From Trachythela sp. YZ-2020 (taxonomy: Eukaryota; Cnidaria; Anthozoa; Malacalcyonacea; Clavulariidae): DNA of 64,000 nt. Made by a program: the position numbers and the translations under genes. Of this stretch, positions 26,040-36,525 are shown piece after piece; the stretch's first letter is position 1, and each line of letters starts with the position of its first letter. The notes below the pieces were generated by a model. The model made no database searches. It worked only from the letters and a program-made list of their open reading frames with translations, and had not been told where the DNA came from. The stretch covers positions 992,001 through 1,056,000 of the forward strand of contig JADLSH010000254.1 in the NCBI GenBank assembly GCA_016169945.1, given 5' to 3'.

Positions 26040-28104
26040 TATAACGTGTGTCAATAATTTGTGTCAGGTGTTAATTATACCATTGCTTTCAGTGATGACT
26101 ACTGTAGCAATGCTGTCTGACAACAGATATTGATACTGTATGTACCTTGAAATATTGAAACCTTTTTGTGATAATGGTAAATATCCTCCTTTGTTATTTT
26201 TAGTTGGAAATGAATTAATAGATGATGTCACAGAAGAACCATTGATTGTGAAACAAACAAATATTGAAGAACCAGCATTAGCACTATTGACAGAAGAACC
26301 ACTGTCAAGGGAAGAACCTGAATTGGCACTGTTGGCAGTAGAACCACCACCAGTTGAACCACTGTCTGGGGGAGAACCAGCATTACCACCATTCCAAGTT
26401 CAACCACTGCCAGGGAGATTTACCTGATCCTCATTTCTTGCAATGGCTTATTGAAGGTCTGTTATTCTTAATAATACCATACTGTACCAACATGTATAAC
26501 TAATCAGTTGACATGCCTATATGATGTCATAGCCTCAACAAAAACAAAAAAAAAGGTTTAATGTTTTTGTCAAGACCATCACAGATTCACAGTATCTGTA
26601 AAATTATGTAAAAAAAAATTTCAAGGAATATTTTCGTGTGGGAAAAACTTTAAATACACTAATTAGGAAATATCTGATGAATTTGAGTTTCTCCCCATCG
26701 GTTTCCTAACCAAAACATGCTTGCTAGAACTTTAATTTTCCTCGCAAGTTTTTGTGTGTGAAAATAACTACACCCCAATTTAAGAAAGGAATAATCCGTC
26801 GAAAATATCCCTCCCGAATGATAAGCCCCAAAAAAGTAATTTGAACAAATATAAACCCAGAGCTTATTATCAGGTAAATATGCACAAACGCTTGAAACAA
26901 GGAATGTTTAATTAATAATTATACATTTATCAAATGTATGTGAACAGATTCACATTTTGTAAGACATCTTTAAATTCCTGTTGTTGTTTAAATTCCTTTT
27001 TATTTTAGTTGAAACTAATAATACATTGCAAGAAGAGTGTGTAGCTGAAGGTGGCCCATTGGAACAAATAATAGCAGACCAACATGAGCATATATTTGAC
27101 TCTGTTCACCTGCTTATCCATCGTTCAAATCTCTTAAAGGATTTGATAAATGCCTTCTCAGATCCCAAAATTTTAAATTCATCGGTATTTGTCAAAGTTG
27201 TAGATAATGACGGTCGTGTGGAAGCAGGTGAAGGAACAGGAGTTTTGAGAGACGTTTTACCGAATTCTGGGTTCTGTTTCTGCAATCGTTGGCAATTGGT
27301 GCTTCGTCTAAGGTTCCAGTAATTCGACACGATTACCAAAAGCAACAGTGGAAAGCTATCGGAAGACTTTTACTGTATGGGTATTGCAGAGAAGGAATCT
27401 TCCTCTTGCCTTGTCTCCAGCCTTTATTTGCAGTTGCATATTGGGTGAAGACAGCATTTCAGAAGAAATGCTGTTGGAAAGCTTCAGAACGTACATTTCA
27501 GCAGATGAGAAGGACACAATGGATAACTGCTTGAAAAATCCAGACAACCTCTCTGGTAACTCCGACCTGATGGAATTATTGAGTAGCTACAAATGCTACA
27601 GAGGTCCTAACGAAGAGAATATTCAGAGCATATTTTGTCAACTGGCTCATCAAGAGTTGATCCAAAGGCCTCGATATGTAGCTAATTGTTGGAGCCCGAT
27701 CCTGCGATCTCTCAACACACGATAGCTTCCAGAGTGCAGCAAATCTATGTGAGTTTTACGAACAAATAAAACCAACATCTAAAAAGGTTGTTAAAATTCT
27801 ACATGCCTCTCCCAACAACGATGCTGAGCGAAATACCTTTGATCATTTGAAGCGGTTCATTAAGTCGCTTGGAGGAAACGTTTTGGCATTTCTTCAGTTT
27901 ACGACCGGCGCAAGTGTTATTTTGCCAGGGAAGAAGATAGAAGTTTCCTTTACTCAACTGGATGGTTTGGCTCGTCGACCAATCGCTCATACTTGTGGTC
28001 TGTTGCTTGAGATCCCCAGTACTTACCAATGCTATAACGAACTGGTGGAGGAATTCTCTGCTATTCTTCAGGAAAAAAGTGCTTGGTCGTTCGATATCGT
28101 TTGA

Positions 28105-29133
28105 ATGGGATATATGTAGCGGACTACTTTTGAGGTGTTGTTTAATTATATAACTCCATGCCAATATTTAACTCTAAGAAGTGTTTTGGTTTATGATGTT
28201 TCTCAAACATCTTTTCGTTGCAGTTATTTTTACAACGTTCCTGTTAATGTTAATGTTCATAAACAATAATATATTGTAATAGTTATCTATATATAATATC
28301 AAGTATAGTAATATCAAGTATAGTAATATAATGTACTTAAGAAATACAAAGACACTACAATAAGAACTGATGTGTAATATTTAAGTTGCTGAAGGAAAAT
28401 GTTCTTGTTTTTCGTCATGAACAATTGTTAATGTTTGACCGGTAGGATTTTGTACTTGACCAGCGTAATTTAATTTTCCCTGGTCATCATGACCTTCAAG
28501 TTGCTGAAATTATTTGCAGCGCTGATTCTTACTAGGGAAATATCACAGATGGAGTTAATTACTCCGGTCAAGATATAAATATCCTAAAGTTGCGTTTACA
28601 TACTGCGATTAATCGCATCTGATGAAGGGCTATGCTCAAAACCTCTGGTTATTAGTAACTCCACCTTTTAACGTTTTGGTTTAAATATATATCAAGAAAG
28701 GAACAACCCCAACCTCGTACTCAGGGTACTTGAAAATTGGTCCGATTAATCGTAATGTGCATGTAAACAAGAATATAATCTTTGTCTCAAGCTGGATTTA
28801 TATTTATTAATATTTTTCGCGCAAAGCGAAATTTTTATTGTGAAAATTCAAAATCGAATAGATTTCTGATGAGTTAAATAATATATGAAAGCTCATGAGA
28901 CAAAAGCCAAGTGCAAGTGCAACTTAAATGTAGGCCATGAAGTAATGAGGAATTTTCGAAGAAGCGCCGTCTGTGAATGTGTTGCGCCAAAGCGTTGTAT
29001 TAACTAAGTCTAAAGTATATTGATGTTCTTTTTTTGCCTTTAAATTTATAATACTTGTTTGCAAGTATCTCATAGGTTTCATTATGATTATCATAGGTTT
29101 CTTTCAAAAATCGCTAAGAATTAACGGTTCATG
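28105..29133. other. Spacer between the two transposon genes
   Basis: A+T-rich, between the converging HECT-like and integrase genes. It holds a hammerhead-like core at 28619-28645 (CTGATGAAGGGC-TAT-GCTC then AAAAC) inside a small inverted pair, GCGATTAATCG and CGATTAATCG (about 28604 and 28742). Confidence 0.5.
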
Positions 29134-30276
29134 TCACTCGGCTACTTCAGTCAATCGTTCAAACATTGCCAGGCTTTCTCTCCAGTTGTGTGGCTCTTCT
29201 AATTCTAGCATGGCAGAACTGTACGCAAAGTATTCTTGATAGACATCATGAGTTTCGTCTTCATTTGGTAGGTTAACTTGGCGCTCAATTTCTTGCAAAT
29301 CTTGCTGTAGATACATCTTTTTATAATCTGTAGTACCAACGGACTCTGGCAAGAAGAAAAGCTGATCTGGAATGCCATTTGCTGTGTAATAGCGTGACCT
29401 CCTAACGTAGTGGTTGTTCCACGATTCTCTAATTTCATTTAGAGCCTTTTTCAGTACCTTAATAAAGCAAAACCAGAGACACTCGAGATGCAATTTGTTA
29501 CTGGAATCAGTGTCCCCTTTGCAACAAGATCCTTAAAAAAATTAATCCACCATGATGACCATGAGCGACGCAGCATGGCCCACCATGCCTCGATTCGCTG
29601 GTTGCTATGAGACGAGCCGTATTGATGCGCTCTTACTCCTGAAAGTGCATCTAAATGATTACGGCGTAAAAAGCTTTGTGCAGCAGCCATCATCCCATTC
29701 TCCGTTCCTTTGTCTGTTCTTAAGATTGTAGGACAGCATTGTTGTTCTTTGACACAGTCAAGGAAGAAGTTTCCAACAACATGAGGGTTATTGTTAGTTC
29801 TAGTAATCTCAAGCCACATGATACGTCTACTGAAACCATCAATGCATCCGTGTATAGGAAAACCGAAGGCTTTAATTTATCGTAGCCGTCAGTATGCCAA
29901 CAGTGATTTGGGCCAGGGTTCAAGTATTCTCTCCTTTGAAGTCGATGTGCCTTTCTTAATCTCGATCCTCTGGATCGAGCTCACACAGAATAGTTTGCAC
30001 CATTACACGAGGAACATGTATACCATACTTAGACTGTAGTCTTCTCCACATTGCCCTGTAACCTAGCAGTTGACCACTGCCGTCGAGTTCTCGTTGGATA
30101 CATTCTCTTACCTGGTCTCGATTTGCATTATGTGTTCTTCGGCTCAGTCCATATTCTTTTAGTTTATTGATAAGTGTTCTCTTGGATATTTTTATATCAT
30201 GGAACTTATCTAAAAAGTCTATTATTGTTTTATATTGGTAATTTTTTTTGAAATAGTATCTGATCGCTTCTTCCAT
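29134..30276 (-). pseudogene. IS3EU-like integrase-type DDE transposase, frameshifted
   Basis: The ATG at 30276 opens MEEAIRYYFKKNYQYKTI, a helix-turn-helix region, followed by an HTH_21-like stretch (LLGYRAMWRRLQSKYGIHV). The rve-like catalytic core follows: first Asp in HTDGYDKLK, second in LRTDKGTENG and Glu in NQRIEAWW. These are the three DDE carboxylates. A C-terminal region with RKSR-like and FFLPESVGTTDYK motifs ends at 29134. Frame changes near 29966, 29862 and 29490 break the gene. It would cut and join the inverted ends of the element. It lies next to the right array and is transcribed inward from it. Confidence 0.8.
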
Positions 30277-30372
30277 TCTCGGAGAATCCGTCCTTTACGA
30301 ATGCGGTACGTATTGTATACACAGACCCTGCAGATACTAACCCTTTTACTTTGTTTACTTGTATATTTTGAA

Positions 30373-30810
30373 CTATGTATTTGAATTTGCGTTCGTGTAT
30401 TTGAATTTGCGTTCGTGCATGTATTTGGTTTTGCATTCGTGTATTTGAATTTGCGTTCGTGTATTTGGTTTTGCGTTCGTGTATTTGGTTTTGCGTTCGT
30501 GTATTTGGTTTTGCGTTCGTGTATTTGGTTTTGCGTTCGTGTATTGGTTTTGCGTTCGTGTATTTGGTTTTGCGTTCGTGTATTTGGTTTTGCGTTCATG
30601 TATTTGATTTTGCATTTGTGTATTTGGTTTTGCGTTCGTGTATTTGAATTTGCGTTTGTGTATTTCAATTTGCGTTCGTGTATTTGGTTTTGCGTTCATG
30701 TATTTGATTTTGCATTTTTGTATTTGGTTTTGCGTTCGTGTATTTGAATTTGTGTTCGTGTATTTGAATTTGCGTTCGTGTATTCGGTTTTGTGTTTGTG
30801 TATTGCACCT
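30373..30810. repeat. Right subterminal array of a 20-bp repeat (inverted)
   Basis: About twenty-two copies of the same 20-bp unit in the opposite orientation (GGTTTTGCGTTCGTGTATTT on the plus strand). It is longer than the left array by about six units. Confidence 0.9.
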
Positions 30811-30962
30811 CTGGGCCACCGTAGAAAAGTCTCGAAAATAACTTCCCGCGGCTTGTTTGAGTTGTTTCAAAATTTTACCGGTCACGAAGATTCCACGCGA
30901 GGTGACATCTGATCTATATAGATCGTGTTTCAAACTGTACTAACTGCAGGGAGCCACCTTAA

Positions 30963-31654
30963 GATGAAAAGTGAAGCTTTTTCTATAATGTATATAAACT
31001 ATATAATGTTGTAAACATTACATTTACATAATATTATACGGTATATGTGACGTCATTAATAGATAAATTTTTCGAGATCTTTTTTCTTTTTTATATAAAT
31101 TTGTATTTATATCATATAAACTCTTATCAGTTCTAATTACTTCTCGTCATTGTGTATAATTATATAGTCTCAGTGTGTATATTATATAATGAACTAGTTC
31201 TTATAAGCTCAATTTCGCCATGAAACTGTTTTGTCTTGACCATTATCGATTTTTTGTCAATTTTGTAAAAGTTTGTTTGGTTAATTTCGCTTCATAACAG
31301 ATTTAACTGAGTATATCAAGAACTTACAAGCAAAAAATATTAAGAGAATTTGCCAAATTAGTCCAGAAACTTCCGATTTCTTTGTGAGAAATGCATTTCC
31401 GAAATTTTTGTTGATCCGTCCTTTGTTTAGCTCCTCCCCTTCCGACCAGGGAGCATTCCTTCCTGCATAAAATGTCAAATTGATATTGTGCTTTGATATA
31501 TTATATGACTCTTATCATATATTTTGAGTAATGCTCAGAATATTCGTCAAGTAAAGGAATTGCTTATACAATATTGCTATTTGTTACCCGGGAGAGTACT
31601 TCAGAAAAGGCTATTTTAGCAGAGGAAAATCAACGATAATTTACTGAATTTTTA
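30963..31654. promoter_or_regulatory. FAM167 upstream region
   Basis: A+T-rich interval between the right end of the outer transposon and the FAM167 start codon. It would contain the promoter and 5' UTR. No strong motif is seen. Confidence 0.35.
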
Positions 31655-33850
31655 ATGGCAGCGGAAGCGACAATATGCACTACAGCTGTGCCATGTTTTT
31701 CAGGAGATAGAGAAACACTCACGATGGAGGAACGAGAAGATAGCTTATATAAAGCACTACAATGGGTCAGAGACGAACTAGTGAGTACAATATATTAAAT
31801 ATAATGTTAAATACCATATTGAAGTATAGGACCCACCATTTATATAAAGATGGCGCTAAAATATTTAACTGTCTCGTTCTTTATGTAGAAAACCTCTAAT
31901 TCCTGGGATATTATAGTCCAATTCAAGTATTGAAAATTGGATTTATTAAAGAATGAGGCAATTGTATACATCACTGACTTATTTGGGGGTTGTATACTTC
32001 AAATGATCCTAACAATTTGTTATTATAATATGGCTATGTTTAACACCCGATTGTTAAGTTGTAAACAAATATAAATGCTGAGTATTCGTGTTGAAAATTG
32101 TGTTTTATACTTTTATACAAAAGCCAGGGTATAAACTGTTAGTCTTAAAATTTGAGGAAGAGTACAGATTATAGACTAATCAGTAGTTCAAGTTGGCTGT
32201 GATTGTCTATTTATTAACTTAATTATTAAAGTTTGGAGCCAGCTATTGTCCATCGCAGTCATTCGCATCCAAGGATGAACAGTCATTGATAAAAACATTG
32301 TCTGTTTCGATAATCGCCATCGGCCGATTGTCGTTCACTATTGTATAGTCAGCGGTGTTCGTTTCAGCAAAATTTCCACGGACCAATCAGATGTCACCAT
32401 TCCCAAGAAGTCGTTTTCACAACCTTAGGAATGTAGTCACATTTATGAATGTTTTGAAGCGAAAACATGACACGTTATTTTGGGTGAGAGGCATCCGTGA
32501 TTTTGGTAATACAGTAGAACCTGAGTTTTGCTACCCCTATGTTTTGCGACCACCTGTCATATACGACCACATTTCCTGGCACGGATGATTTGTAACTAAG
32601 AATTACCTGTAGTGAGCGACCACCTGCCTAACGCGACCAGCAACCACTCTTTTGCGTCCCAAAGCAAGAAATTTACCTGTCATTAGCGACCATTTTTACT
32701 TCGAAGCGACTTTTTCATGTTTGTTTACGTTTGAAAATGTTCGGTTTCCGACATATTCTCATGTTTGTTTACGTTTATTAACGTCTTAAAACATTCAGGT
32801 TTACGAGAGTTTTACCTGGAAATTGTCAAGGTTTCAAAGCAAACCAATCAACGTTTGCTACTGAGATAATGCAGGCATTGATTGGCTTGCTTTAAAACCT
32901 CCACGATTTCCGGTTAAAACCTCGTAAACCTGAATGTCTGATTTGTAAACGTAAATAAACATGGGAATATATCAGCGACCGAACTTTTTGCAGGATTCGC
33001 AACATGAGATTTACTTTTAATACAGCCTTTCTTGCATTTTCATAAATGGGGTCTTTTGCTCTAACTTCACACAAAAACACATTCCCAACAAATGACTCAT
33101 GCATTGTCTCTTACTCTCGAAATTCGTTTCGAAGTTCGTTCCGATGATTTACCATAAACAAGCATTGTAAGTGTTCAATAATCGTAAATCATCGGAACGA
33201 ACTTTCGAAATAAATTTCGTAACTTTGCAACGAACAATTCGAAGTATTGTGACGGTTTTAGCATTTAAAACACTTGTTTGATAATTTTTGAGAAATGATG
33301 ACGTCATTTACAAACCTGTGTTAACGACCACCTGTCATTTACGACCGTTTTTACGAGAACCAAGGGTTGTCGCAAAACTCAGGTTCTACTGTACTCGCCT
33401 ATTTTCTGTTTGTGTTGTACTTTTGTTGTGTTCAAAATAGAGAATTAGCTTGATGGCAACCTCTCATTGCAAAATTTGTGAGTTGAGTCAAGTAAAACAG
33501 TAAAATGACAATTCCACAAAATATGAGATCAGGTAAATCAATTATCTCTACATTTTTGTGTGTGTCTGTTGGAGAGGTCTGACTCTGATTTCATTTATTT
33601 TTAGAATACTTTGAAATCACAGGACCAGTCTCTAATGCGTCAATTCTCAAGTCTTCGTTCAAAAATCAACATGTTAAAGGATGAGCTCCCAACCTCGATA
33701 GATCGAAGCAGCACAATCAGTTTTACTTCTCCAAAACCTTTGGACGATGAGGATGTCTTCTTTGCCAACAATGATTCACGAATGAGAATGAACTCAGAGA
33801 CAAATTTCAGAACTAAATCATATTCTGGCAGCGATGAAGAAAAGTTATGA
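31655..33850 (+). CDS. FAM167-family protein (two exons)
   Basis: Exons 31655-31780 and 33605-33850 join in phase 0 to give 123 aa. The core ALQWVRDEL/NTLKSQDQSLMRQFSSLRSK matches the FAM167A/B domain, an amphipathic coiled-coil segment in which a W-x-R-x-E-L helix precedes Q-D-Q-x-L-x-R-Q. Human FAM167A (DIORA-1) is about 214 aa; this one is shorter, with a brief N-terminus and an acidic Ser-rich tail ending DEEKL. The molecular role of the family is poorly known. The single intron is mostly filled by an 880-bp MITE. Confidence 0.75.
32512..33391. mobile_element. Pogo/Tigger-like MITE with internal palindromes, 880 bp
   Basis: Inverted ends CAGTAGAACCTGAGTTTTGC are exact, with TA on both sides (32510-32511 and 33392-33393). 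GCGACCACCTG-type units repeat near each end. Two inner inverted pairs, around CATTCAGGTTTACGAG (32793/32920) and GTTCGTTCCGATGATTTAC (33137/33185), make a multi-level hairpin. It lies in the FAM167 intron. Confidence 0.85.
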
Positions 33851-34102
33851 TAAATGTAATGTGTATTTTTAAAGAATTGTTAATGTTATATAATTCATAG
33901 ACTGCATATATAGTTATATATTATTTTATGTATATTTTTTAATGGGACTTTCAGGACTATTCGTATTAATCAAAGCGTGACTAAATAAATATAATTTTAT
34001 GTATCTGGTTGTGTTGAAAGGGCTAGTCCCTTTTGTTGTTTTTTTATGTTTTTTATCCATAAATGTCTAAAAAGCATTTAGATACATTTTTTAGTAAAGT
34101 AG

Positions 34103-34284
34103 CAGCCTCGTACCCAGGCACTTTAGAGGAAAAAATCGCGCTAAGCTACTATATAGAGATCAGTGGTTAAGCTTCCTTTCCCAAGCACCCCCGCGTGCGC
34201 GCTCAGCTTAGCCACTGACCTCTATATAGTAGCTTAGCGCAATTTTTTATTTTTTCACCTCTAAAGCGCCTGGGTACGTGGCCG
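34103..34284. mobile_element. Mutator-like MITE, 182 bp, 9-bp duplication
   Basis: Long inverted arms contain GTACCCAGGC and GCTAAGCTACTATATAGAG. The flanks repeat GTAAAGTAG exactly (34094-34102 and 34285-34293). A 9-bp duplication points to a Mutator-type transposase. Confidence 0.8.
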
Positions 34285-34522
34285 GTAAAGTAGGTATTAT
34301 TAGTAAAAAATATCAACATATTTTCAAGTCGGATGAAGGATACCGCAAAAATTGAATGACGATATATCGATCCATATTTATTGTTTTATTCATTTATTCC
34401 CCATCGTTACTAAATACTGGAACAATGACCTCCTCTTGAGTCGCGTTCCGTAGTTATATTCCTTGAACTAGTATTGTATCAAGATGTCCAAAGTGGTAAG
34501 AATCATCATTCCTTGAGAACGT
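34285..34522. other. Spacer downstream of both converging genes
   Basis: The block ATTCATTTATTCCCCATCG near 34389 is repeated at about 35370, as part of the tandem synaptogyrin duplication. Confidence 0.5.
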
Positions 34523-35071
34523 CTATGGGATAGCCTCGTAATATCTAGTTAGGATATTACTAAATTGAAAAGTTCGAAAGCTTTCTTCATCTGAGAGACG
34601 AAAAACTACATACAACGTTTGACACGACCATACCACAAACGTTAGTCCCGAAAAAGCAATTGTAACTACCGCATTTGCTTTCACACTTGTAGAGAATGTC
34701 TCCTTATCCTGACCTTCCCAACTAATATCGAGCTGACAAAAGGCGACCAACCAAAGCAATGACATCACTCCCGAGAACACTAAGTCTATGACCATGATGC
34801 ATATCCTTACTTTCGCATTTTGTATAGAATCCTTGAGAAAGTCTGTTAACAAGAATGCTACACTAGCAAATAATGAAATAACGGCAAGTGAAACGCCATA
34901 GTTGCAGGCAACGCCATTTTCATTGTATACACAAGTTTTGTTTTCTTTGCCTTTGTTTGATATACAAGCAAACACGATGATAGAGAACAAGGCAGAGGTA
35001 AAACGAATCACAATGGGATGAAACACGCATGGGCACAATTTAACTACAATTTCGAACACAATTTCGGCCAT
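34523..35071 (-). CDS. Synaptogyrin-like four-TM (MARVEL) protein, single exon
   Basis: The ATG at 35071 gives 182 aa. The protein has four hydrophobic segments: FTSALFSIIVFACI, YGVSLAVISLFASVAFLL, VRICIMVIDLVFSGVMSLLW and the stretch before SCQTLYVVF. The luminal CVYNENGVACNYGV and SLLWLVAFC motifs match synaptogyrins, vesicle membrane proteins with cytosolic ends. Animal synaptogyrins normally have several introns, so a single exon suggests an old retrocopy, although tandem duplication now propagates it. A paralogue sits 0.5 kb upstream. The frame is open upstream of the ATG without another ATG. Confidence 0.85.
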   Translation of the reverse strand: MAEIVFEIVVKLCPCVFHPIVIRFTSALFSIIVFACISNKGKENKTCVYNENGVACNYGVSLAVISLFASVAFLLTDFLKDSIQNAKVRICIMVIDLVFSGVMSLLWLVAFCQLDISWEGQDKETFSTSVKANAVVTIAFSGLTFVVWSCQTLYVVFRLSDEESFRTFQFSNILTRYYEAIP

Positions 35072-35589
35072 GATTTCGAGAGCAAACGAAAATTGATGTG
35101 CTAGCAGTAACAATTGTTGTGAATTACGCAGTCTTTTTAATCACATGATGCTTGTTTTAACGTACAGGAAACCAGGAATTATATAAAAGATCTTTCATTT
35201 TCTCAGCTATGCTTGACTTGTCATTGGATACACTCCAAAAAAAGCAAGAAAGTAAGAAGTGAGATCTGAAGTTTACAATGTCCTGAGACACATAATTCTC
35301 ATATATTTTCTTAACAAAACCTCTAAAGATATATAAACCTCTAAGACTATACATATATTGACCATATTTATTCATTTACTAGCCATATAATTCCCCATTG
35401 TTACTAAAATACTAGCACAATGACCCCCCTCTTTAGTCGCGTTGCACGGTTACATACTCCTTCAATTCCTTGAACAAGCATTTAAGATGTCAGTTTTCTA
35501 AATACAGTGATGCGGGTCACTGGTAGTATGGATCTCCAAAGACTACAGAGTACTCAAAAATCATCATTCCTTCAGAAAGGGATTCTTGT
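35072..35589. promoter_or_regulatory. Upstream region of the first synaptogyrin copy
   Basis: Shares blocks with the region upstream of the second copy, for example TCAGCTATGCTTGACTTG at about 35203 and 36648. The duplication therefore included promoter sequence. Confidence 0.5.
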
Positions 35590-36525
35590 CTATGGAATAT
35601 CCTCGTAATCTGGCAATCTTTCATTTAAGAGACAGATGGATACACAAAACGTTTGATAACACCAAGCCAAACACGTTAGTTCCGAAAAGGTCATTGTAAC
35701 TACCGCATTTGCTTTCACACTTACAGAGAATGAATACTTTTGAAGCTCCCAACTAATATAGAACAGACAAGAGGCAACCAACCAAAGCAATGACGACATT
35801 CCCGAGGACAGTAAGTCTACGAACATGACGCATTTCTTTACCTTCTCATTTTGTATAGAGTACTTGAGAAAGTCTGTCAACAGCAATGCTACACTAGTCA
35901 AGAATGAGAGAACGGCAATTGAAACGCCATAGTTGCAGGCAACGCCATTTTCATTGTACACGCAAATGTCGTTTTCCTTCTAGTGGTGGGCGATACCACT
36001 ACTAAAGTATCGATACTTTCGATATTCACAATTCAAAAGATGGTATCGATACTTTTTTTAAATATCGATGTTTTCGATACTTGTCATGTGACCGGATTAT
36101 GTTTAATATTTAATGTTACATGAAATTCTTCGTTTAGTTCTTCGCCAAACGAGCATGCAGTAACAGCTTTTCACAGCGGTTTTTTTTCCAGGTTTTTTCT
36201 TTTTCATGCTGGAAAATGGCAGAAATGTTAAATTAAATATAAAGACTATTAATCGTTGTGGTACGAACATATTTAACTAGTGTATGAAGTACTTTGTCTA
36301 CTGACCAGTATCGGTATCGAAAAAAAGTATCGAAACAGTGGTATCGATAAAAAAAGTACTCGGTATCGTATCGAAATCGATATTCGCAGTATCGCCCACC
36401 ACTATTTCCTTCCCTTTGTTTGATATACAAGCAAACACGATCATGGAGAACAAGGCAGTTGTAAAACGAATCACAATGGGATGAGACAAAAATGCGATCA
36501 CAGTCATGACAAAGTCTTCGGCCAT
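35590..36525 (-). pseudogene. Second synaptogyrin-like copy, split by a hAT MITE
   Basis: The ATG is at 36525. The first part (to about 36405) ends in SNKGKE and the second begins NDICVYNENGVACNYG at about 35980 and runs to the stop at 35590. Between them lies a 424-bp element with an exact 8-bp duplication. The sequences on either side are in register if the element and one duplication copy are ignored, so the disruption is clean and looks recent. As it stands the reading frame runs into the element and stops. The protein part resembles the first copy closely through TM2-TM4 but has a shorter, different C-terminus (LPDYEDIP). Confidence 0.8.
35981..36404. mobile_element. Non-autonomous hAT-like element, 424 bp
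   Basis: Ends TAGTGGTGGGCGATAC and TATCGCCCACCACTA are inverted, with many GGTATCGATA units inside. A perfect 8-bp duplication TTTCCTTC flanks it (35973-35980 and 36405-36412). It is inserted in the coding region of the second synaptogyrin copy. Confidence 0.9.

Larger units (their letters stand above)
23007..28104 (+). pseudogene. Transposon-borne HECT-domain ubiquitin-ligase-like gene, frameshifted
   Basis: Exons can be read at about 23007-23181, 24752-25064, 26204-26456 and 27009-28104 with good splice sites. The first encodes a basic segment (SFKDYMQRKCDDEDVSF). The second is a compact domain with LLYPDMDTVLYLPGTKESF and YSRVNLYIC, familiar from HECT-like proteins of fish and cnidarian transposons. 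The third is acidic with repeated EEPxLALL. The last carries a HECT fold: EAGEGTGVLRDV in the N-lobe, ILGEDSISEEMLLESFRTYI in the middle and the catalytic-Cys motif RRPIAHTCGLLLEIP near the end. The frame breaks near 26412, 27258, 27400 and 27720. Known HECT ligases pass ubiquitin from this Cys to a substrate lysine; what a transposon gains is unknown. Confidence 0.75.
22671..30823. mobile_element. IS3EU-like DNA transposon, 8153 bp, carrying integrase and HECT genes
   Basis: The left end TACGGTGGCCCAGAGGTGCA and the exact inverse at the right continue for over 50 bp and then enter arrays of a 20-bp repeat. GAAAAG is duplicated on both sides (22665-22670 and 30824-30829). A 6-bp duplication with TAY...RTA ends fits what I recall of the IS3EU superfamily. 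The transposase is integrase-like (DDE) on the minus strand near the right end. A HECT E3-ligase-type gene runs on the plus strand. Both genes have several frameshifts, so this copy is dead. A 911-bp hAT element sits inside. Confidence 0.75.
21558..30958. mobile_element. TTAA-flanked outer element (piggyBac- or Kolobok-type), interrupted
   Basis: GGTGGTTCCCTGCAGTTA at the left and its inverse TAACTGCAGGGAGCCACC at the right are each flanked by TTAA (21554-21557 and 30959-30962). Without the 8.15-kb inner transposon and one copy of its duplication, about 1.24 kb remains. TTAA targets point to piggyBac or Kolobok. The only ORF seen in it is the short minus-strand one at 21960-22259, so it is probably non-autonomous. 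Confidence 0.65.

Noticed and set aside
22671..30823. CRISPR array for the regularly spaced 20-bp repeats
   Set aside because: The repeats are contiguous without spacers and lie within a eukaryotic transposon.
35157..35375. Minus-strand ORF between the synaptogyrin copies
   Set aside because: It lies in duplicated upstream sequence, and the matching region of the other copy is not conserved as protein.
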